DNA of 48,773 nt. Source: Bacteroidaceae bacterium. Its GTDB lineage: Bacteria > Bacteroidota > Bacteroidia > Bacteroidales > Bacteroidaceae. The notes under the pieces were generated by a model. That model had not been told where the DNA came from. It saw only the letters and a program-made list of their open reading frames with translations, and searched no databases. Every line of letters begins with the position of its first letter. Position 1 is the first letter of the stretch. Made by a program: the position numbers and the translations under genes. The stretch lies in contig JAFXDG010000042.1 in NCBI GenBank assembly GCA_017521285.1, positions 1-48,773 on the forward strand. The letters are read 5' to 3'. Positions 44,178 to 48,773 of this stretch are shown piece by piece.

Positions 44178-45359
44178 TTACTTCGCCATCTTGTAGATTG
44201 CTTCCATGTCCTCCGCACGGAGCACCTTGAAGCTTCCTTGGGTGGCACGGTAGTCGCGGCTGCACTTGCGCACCATCTCCTTGATTTCATCGTCGGTGAT
44301 GTCGCGTCCGATGAGTTCGTGGATGTTGATGGGCATACCGATAGCGTGGTAGAAGCGCTCCATGGCTTCGATGCCCTTCAGTGCTGTGCCTTCAGGGTCA
44401 GAGAAGTCGTTGGGCACACCCAACACATTGACGGCAAAGCGCACGAAGCGGCTCACATTCTCCTTATATACATAGCGTGCCCAAGCAGGCCATACGGCTG
44501 CAAGGCCGGCACCATGGGTCACGTCGAACATACCGCTCAGCTCATGTTCCAATTGGTGGGTAGCCCAGTCATCTTCCACACCACAGCCTGTCAGTCCGTT
44601 GTGGGCAATGCTGCCGCCCCACATGATTTGGGCACGGTTGCGGTAGTCTTCGGGATTCTTCAGCACGGCAAACACGCTGTCCATCAGTGTACGCATGATG
44701 GCTTCGGCCACTTCGGTCGTCAGCGTCATGTCATCGTCGTGGGTGAAGTAGCGCTCCATGGTGTGCATAATCATGTCGGTCACACCTGCTGCCGTCTGAT
44801 AGGGTGGGAGGGTAAAGGTGCGGCAGGGATTCATGATGGCAAACTTCGGACGCGAGATGTCATTGGAATATCCCAACTTCACGTCACCCTCTTCCTTGGT
44901 CACCACACTGGCTTCGCTCATTTCGCTGCCTGCTGCAGGGATGGTGAGCACACAAGCCAACGGCAAGCATGTCTGTGCATTGTCCTTTCCCAAGTAGAAG
45001 TCCCATACGTCACCCTCGTAAGGCACACCGTAGGCAATACCTTTGGCTGAGTCGATAACGCTACCTCCACCTACGGCCAGAATGAAGTCCACTCCTTCTT
45101 TGCGGCAAAGGTCGATTCCTTCGTAAATCTTCGACAAGCGCGGATTGGGCACCACGCCACCTAACTTCACGTATTCAATACCGGCTTCGTCCAGCAAGTT
45201 GCACATCTTGTCCAGCAAGCCCGACTTGATGGCGCTCTGTCCGCCATAGTGTACCAACACTTTGTGTCCGCCATACTTCTTTACCAGACGGGCCACCTGT
45301 TCTTCCGACTCCTTTCCGAAGACCACTTCGGTGGGGGCATAATAGATGAAATCTTTCAT
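44178..45359 (-). CDS. Iron-containing alcohol dehydrogenase (YqhD/butanol dehydrogenase type)
   Basis: 393 residues. Starts MKDFIYYAPTEVVFGKESEEQV; NAD(P) loop FILAVGGGSVIDSAKGIA near 93-110; metal ligands in GVTDMIMHTMERYF (Asp and His) and in the later His-rich stretch WATHQLEHELSGMFDVTHGAGLA. It reduces aldehydes with NAD(P)H using Fe or Zn. The length and motifs fit YqhD/BdhA rather than FucO. Transcribed alone, with a shared terminator at its 3' end. Confidence 0.92.
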   Translation of the reverse strand: MKDFIYYAPTEVVFGKESEEQVARLVKKYGGHKVLVHYGGQSAIKSGLLDKMCNLLDEAGIEYVKLGGVVPNPRLSKIYEGIDLCRKEGVDFILAVGGGSVIDSAKGIAYGVPYEGDVWDFYLGKDNAQTCLPLACVLTIPAAGSEMSEASVVTKEEGDVKLGYSNDISRPKFAIMNPCRTFTLPPYQTAAGVTDMIMHTMERYFTHDDDMTLTTEVAEAIMRTLMDSVFAVLKNPEDYRNRAQIMWGGSIAHNGLTGCGVEDDWATHQLEHELSGMFDVTHGAGLAAVWPAWARYVYKENVSRFVRFAVNVLGVPNDFSDPEGTALKGIEAMERFYHAIGMPINIHELIGRDITDDEIKEMVRKCSRDYRATQGSFKVLRAEDMEAIYKMAK

Positions 45360-45766
45360 GTTTTTTGTTCTGTTAAAGCCCCCTCTAACTTCCCCAAAGG
45401 GGGAGGATTCAAGGGAACTGCTTTGATTTACTATTTGGTTATTTACGATTTACTGTTTATTTACTGCCCCCTCCTAAATCCTCCTTCAAAGGGAGAACTT
45501 AATGAATGATGTCTTGTATTCCAATTTCCTCTCCTTCGGGGAGGGTTAGGGAGGGGTTTCGGGCCTTTACTTTCTGAACTGCAAAAATACAGAATTTATG
45601 TGGGAAAACTATTATCAAACCTTTATTTGTTGTTGATAAAGATGGAAATTATATATATAACGAAAAAAGTTCGAACAATCTGATGCTCGAACTTGATTCC
45701 GTACAGTTTGAGGTGTAAATCATGATGTCAAATCTTTGATTACACGAACAACAGTTTTCATATCCT
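45360..45766. other. 407-base gap with dispersed intergenic repeats
   Basis: Holds short palindromic blocks (ccccaaaggggg near 45395, ctccttcaaagggag near 45480, ctccttcggggag near 45530) and a TTTACTATTTGGTTATTTACGATTTACTG-like segment at 45427-45460. The last resembles 48575-48618, so both gaps carry copies of one dispersed element. A 63-residue - strand frame at 45649-45840 overlaps the small membrane gene and is not considered real. No other gene seen. Confidence 0.6.
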
Positions 45767-45865
45767 TTATCTGGTATGAACTTCTTTCTTTTCTTCCAAA
45801 TAGAAATATATGCCGCCAACGATGGCGATGAGCGACACAAAACCGAACATAATCAGTGCTCCCAT
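45767..45865 (-). CDS. Small single-span membrane protein (32 residues)
   Basis: Starts MGALIMFGFVSLIAIVGGIY, one hydrophobic helix, then a charged tail FYLEEKKEVHTR and a TAA stop. It begins 2 bases after the stop of the 62-residue membrane protein upstream, so the two are co-transcribed and probably coupled. No known function. The coherent transmembrane-plus-charged-tail layout and tight spacing support a real gene despite its size. Confidence 0.6.
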   Translation of the reverse strand: MGALIMFGFVSLIAIVGGIYFYLEEKKEVHTR

Positions 45866-45867
45866 AT

Positions 45868-46056
45868 TTACTTTCCTTTCTCTTTATTATCCCGAACGAG
45901 CCAAAGCCCGATACCGAGTGTTAATGATATAGAAACGATACCTCCGGCATAGATAATCCATTTCTGTTCTATCTCGCCGAATATGGAAGTAAGGATAACT
46001 GCCGTTGTAATGTACTTGGCAATATCCATTAACCATTTACCGAATTCCTTTTTCAT
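45868..46056 (-). CDS. Small two-span membrane protein (DUF6722-like)
   Basis: 62 residues: MKKEFGKWLMDIAKYITTAVILTSIF (amphipathic then hydrophobic), a short polar turn, then WIIYAGGIVSISLTLGIGLWLV and the tail RDNKEKGK. From memory it resembles the small Bacteroidales family DUF6722, which I am not sure of. The promoter lies so close that transcription should start at or next to the ATG. A second in-frame ATG at 46029 (MDIAKYITTAV) could be used instead. Confidence 0.7.
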   Translation of the reverse strand: MKKEFGKWLMDIAKYITTAVILTSIFGEIEQKWIIYAGGIVSISLTLGIGLWLVRDNKEKGK

Positions 46057-46060
46057 GGCG

Positions 46061-46091
46061 CAAAGATAGATATTATTTTCTTGAATACAAA
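46061..46091 (-). promoter_or_regulatory. Full-consensus promoter abutting the start codon of the small membrane gene
   Basis: - strand: TTTG at 46091-46088, 19 bases, TATCTTTG at 46068-46061, then only CGCC before ATG at 46056. The predicted first transcribed base falls on or beside the A of the ATG, implying a leaderless mRNA. Confidence 0.7.
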
Positions 46092-46151
46092 CAATGTTTT
46101 AGCCTTTTTAGTTTTAGCATAGACTCTTTTTACATTTTTTCCTGATTCTTC

Positions 46152-48530
46152 TTATCCCTTGCAAATCTCATCTGCCGGATGGGCCGTTGCTGTCTTCCAC
46201 ACGCGCCAACCGACGCAGAGGGCGACGAGCAGGGCCACCATGAGGAAGATGCCGACGTAAATCCACCACGGGATTTCGGTCTGCACCACATATTGCTCCA
46301 GCCATGGTTTTATGCAGGCATAGCTGATGGGGAAGGCCACGAGGGCGGCCACTCCTTGCAGCGCCATGTATTCAACGATGAACATGTCCAGGATGTCTTT
46401 TGTCGTAGCACCGAACACCTTGCGTACGGCAATCTCTTTCCGCCGTTGCTCACAGGTGAGCATAATCATCGACCACACACCGAAGAGGGCGATGAGGATG
46501 CAGACGCTGGTGATGATATTGAGGAGTTTTTGCAGATTACGCTCGCTTTGAATAATTTTTTCGTATGCTTCTTCACAATCCATCCAATAATTGGTATTGT
46601 AATTTTTAAGTCCACGCTTTTCGGCATATGCTTCTACTTTATCCTTCACAACCTGTTTCATGTTAGGTTTGTATTTTACCAAAATAAAGGACATATACTT
46701 TATATCCGCTTCAAAAGGATTGAACCTGTACATGGTTGGTCTGGCTGGTGTAGTGGGCGATTGGTTATAAACGTCCTTCACTACACCTACGATTTTATCA
46801 CCGATAAAAGTCTTCTCCAAAGGATCTGTCCACCCTAACAGATGAACAAGGGCTTCATTGATTAAAATGCAATTACAATATAACCAGTCACTGCCCTCAT
46901 CCCTTATTAAATCAGCATCATTCAACCAACGTCCTTCAACAAGTTGGATTCCGTAAAAATCAACGAGTTCTTTGGATATGTTCTGATCTACAATCATTGT
47001 ATGATCCTTTAAATCTGGGCATTCTCTCGGTGAAACATGCCGCATACCACTACCAGTATAAGGAAAATATGAAGTCATGGAATAAAAGACAGTGTCCACT
47101 TCAGGACATTGTTTTAAGAAGTGCAGCAATTCGACATTCTCTTCACTCCGATCTCTACTATGGCATCTCAATATCATGCGATTCTCTATTTCAAACCCCT
47201 TTTTATTACTACGCAAACTGTTCAATTGTTTCATGAATACGACTGTGCAGAAGATGCAGAAGATGCTGATGGCTATTTGCAGCCCTGTACTGAAACGGCG
47301 GAAAATGTAGTAGCGGGTGAGGGCGCCTACTCCAGTAATGCTGCTTTGCAATGACTGGCGGCGGAAATACCAAATGGCCGGAATCGAAATGAGCAGGGAA
47401 ATGACGCTCACAGACAAGAGGTAAACAATGGTTTCGCCATAAATGAATTCCGTATCTCGAGGCAATTCAGTTATTGCCAGAAACCATTCTAAGGAAAGAT
47501 TGATTACCATAAGGCCGGCGAACATGGCAATGGCCAACAACAGGCCATATTCGGTCAGGAATTGCAGTATCAGGTCGCGTCCTGTGGCACCAAACACTGT
47601 GCGAAGGGCTATCTCGCGCTTTCGGATGAAAAGACGGTTGATGAACATGGTCAGGTAATTCAGCAATCCACACAATATCAGCAAACAGCTGGCAAAGGCA
47701 AACAAATAAATGTGATTGATTTTGGCCTGACCACTGTGCTTGTATGATTCCGTCGAATGGCGCAACTTGGTGATGGGGACTACATTCGCACGTTCAAAGT
47801 GTTCGAATCCATCCTTATTCCTCAATTGGGTAGTGTCCAATCGGCTGTTCAGTTCGTCAATATCTACTTTCGGAGAGATATGAGCCATCATGTATGAGTA
47901 TCCGCTATAGCATTCTTTGGGTACTTCAGGTGTGAAGCAACTGACTTTATCAAATCTGAAATTGGAATGCCTTCCCCATGAGTAAAACACGGCCGACACG
48001 GTGCGTGTGCGTCTGAAAGTTCCTTTATTAAAACATTCTACGGTTGTCAATGTTTTCCCTATTGGTGATTCATCTCCCCACAAACGGGCTGCCAACACAT
48101 CGCTAACGGCTACCTCTTGAGGATTGTGTACAAACGAGGTTGTCCCTTCCTTTATGCGCAAACCGACCAGCGATACAAAATTGGTATCGAGTACCACCCA
48201 TTCTCCTTGCCGACGGGATTCTTTCCAATCCAAACCATTGATAGAATCTGAAAGCAGTTGATAAATTTGGGTCAATTGCTCCAATTGGGGCATTTCGTGT
48301 AATTTCTGCACGTTTATCCATCGTGATACATTGTACTCTCTATCACATCTGACAATATACAGATTCTCCGCATCCTTATGAAATGCGTCATACGTCGTTT
48401 CATACTTAATCCACATGCTTGCCAGCGCGAAGCAGGCAAAGCCGATGGCCAGGCTGATGATGCTGACCAATGATTGCAGGCGGTACTTTTCCAGTTGCTG
48501 CCATGCCAGACTCAAATAATGCCGTATCAT
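46152..48530 (-). CDS. ABC transporter permease, MacB/FtsX family
   Basis: 792 residues from 48530 (MIRHYLSLAWQQLEKYRLQ). Layout: first helix LVSIISLAIGFACFALASMW (19-40), a large periplasmic MacB-like domain, three helices around residues 280-400 (FtsX domain, with REIALRTVFGATGRDLILQFL), a second half with helix RFSTGLQIAISIFCIFCTVVF, another periplasmic domain, and a final FtsX domain (RRKEIAVRKVFGATTKDILDMF). Ends in helix WIYVGIFLMVALLVALCVGW and tail KTATAHPADEICKG. A mechanotransmission permease of unknown cargo; the ATPase is not in the window. A paralogue lies just upstream. Confidence 0.9.
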   Translation of the reverse strand: MIRHYLSLAWQQLEKYRLQSLVSIISLAIGFACFALASMWIKYETTYDAFHKDAENLYIVRCDREYNVSRWINVQKLHEMPQLEQLTQIYQLLSDSINGLDWKESRRQGEWVVLDTNFVSLVGLRIKEGTTSFVHNPQEVAVSDVLAARLWGDESPIGKTLTTVECFNKGTFRRTRTVSAVFYSWGRHSNFRFDKVSCFTPEVPKECYSGYSYMMAHISPKVDIDELNSRLDTTQLRNKDGFEHFERANVVPITKLRHSTESYKHSGQAKINHIYLFAFASCLLILCGLLNYLTMFINRLFIRKREIALRTVFGATGRDLILQFLTEYGLLLAIAMFAGLMVINLSLEWFLAITELPRDTEFIYGETIVYLLSVSVISLLISIPAIWYFRRQSLQSSITGVGALTRYYIFRRFSTGLQIAISIFCIFCTVVFMKQLNSLRSNKKGFEIENRMILRCHSRDRSEENVELLHFLKQCPEVDTVFYSMTSYFPYTGSGMRHVSPRECPDLKDHTMIVDQNISKELVDFYGIQLVEGRWLNDADLIRDEGSDWLYCNCILINEALVHLLGWTDPLEKTFIGDKIVGVVKDVYNQSPTTPARPTMYRFNPFEADIKYMSFILVKYKPNMKQVVKDKVEAYAEKRGLKNYNTNYWMDCEEAYEKIIQSERNLQKLLNIITSVCILIALFGVWSMIMLTCEQRRKEIAVRKVFGATTKDILDMFIVEYMALQGVAALVAFPISYACIKPWLEQYVVQTEIPWWIYVGIFLMVALLVALCVGWRVWKTATAHPADEICKG

Positions 48531-48540
48531 AATTTTCAGA

Positions 48541-48622
48541 AGTCCCTCAAGCTCCCCCAAAGGGAGAGGAATTTGTTATTTACTATTTTGTTATTTTCGA
48601 TTTACTATTATTTACTATTTTA
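48541..48622. repeat. Dispersed intergenic repeat, second copy of the 45.4-kb element
   Basis: Contains a ccccaaaggg palindrome block followed by gttatttactattttgttat and cgatttactattatttact. It parallels the segment at about 45390-45465 (ccccaaaggggg, then tttactatttggttatttac and gatttactg). Both lie upstream of - strand genes. Confidence 0.5.
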
Positions 48623-48674
48623 TTGATTGGTCTATTTCAGTCGGGGGTGTGTCAAAATGCCTTCTTTTTATTCT

Positions 48675-48702
48675 TTATCTGCGTCTAAAAAGTAAATTAT
48701 GA
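48675..48702. repeat. Dispersed 9-bp-periodic repeat, copy 3 (short)
   Basis: ttatctgcgtctaaaaag followed by taaattatga, nearly identical to 28629-28656. It is flanked by TGTGTCAAAAT at 48647-48657 and TTATGACACCCC from 48698, a terminator-like pair as seen at 38.1 and 32.0 kb. Confidence 0.6.
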
Positions 48703-48727
48703 CACCCCTCTTAGGGTGGGACTCCCC

Positions 48728-48773
48728 TTACCCCTTGCAAATCTCATCTGCCGGATGGGCGGTTGCTGTCTTC
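48728..48773 (-). CDS. C-terminus of a second MacB/FtsX-like permease (partial)
   Basis: The last 14 residues, KTATAHPADEICKG, followed by TAA at 48730-48728 are identical in protein to the end of the 46152-48530 permease. The gene runs off the right edge. This shows tandem duplication of the permease, a common layout in Bacteroidales. Confidence 0.75.
   Translation of the reverse strand, partial: KTATAHPADEICKG

Noticed and set aside
45649-45840. 63-residue - strand frame
   Set aside because: It overlaps the better supported 32-residue membrane gene in another frame and has an unlikely Cys/Ser-rich composition.

Overview
The window looks like a chromosomal segment of a gut Bacteroidales bacterium, most likely Bacteroides, Phocaeicola or a close relative. 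The evidence is the set of Bacteroidota -7 boxes (TAnnTTTG), several with a TTTG -33 box 18-20 bases upstream; the single thiS-thiE-thiG-thiC-thiH-thiF cluster behind a TPP riboswitch; and the exported glycan enzymes and DUF5686/MG2-type envelope proteins. No tRNA, rRNA, CRISPR array, transposase or integrase was recognised.

Region 1 (about 555-17731, + strand) is a surface polysaccharide (capsule or O-antigen type) locus. It holds a flippase, a CapA-like protein, a TupA-like ATP-grasp protein, a Wzy-type polymerase/ligase, glycosyltransferases, acetyltransferases, a sugar aminotransferase, the initiating phosphoglycosyl transferase and an NTP_transf_5 protein. The first half is very AT-rich, as expected of horizontally exchanged capsule genes.

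The locus is split at about 8.8-12.9 kb by an accessory island. It carries an MNT-HEPN toxin-antitoxin pair with a broken toxin, then a compact three-gene operon: a short DUF262 protein, a DUF3696-type SMC/OLD-like ATPase, and an unrecognised 291-residue protein whose last 44 residues recall colicin E3-type nuclease ends. The operon has its own promoter and is flanked by imperfect 20-bp direct repeats. It is the best candidate here for an undescribed, probably defence-related, system.

Region 2 (17.9-24.9 kb, - strand) is housekeeping: prs and a thiamine operon, thiS-thiE-thiG-thiC-thiH-thiF plus a separate ThiE/TenI-like gene, led by a THI-box riboswitch.

Region 3 (24.9-38.0 kb) has a GT2 glycosyltransferase, a DUF5686 outer-membrane protein, rarA, a D-2-hydroxyacid dehydrogenase, a TRIC-type channel, an MG2-domain envelope protein, an acyl-CoA ligase and UDP-glucose dehydrogenase.

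Region 4 (38.2-48.8 kb) has a GH31 glycosidase, a GH98-like multidomain glycosidase, an iron-type alcohol dehydrogenase, two tiny membrane proteins and tandem MacB/FtsX-type permeases, the last cut by the window edge.

Several genes, including the normally essential prs and also thiE, carry single-base losses in short homopolymers. Part of the apparent gene decay may therefore be base-calling error.
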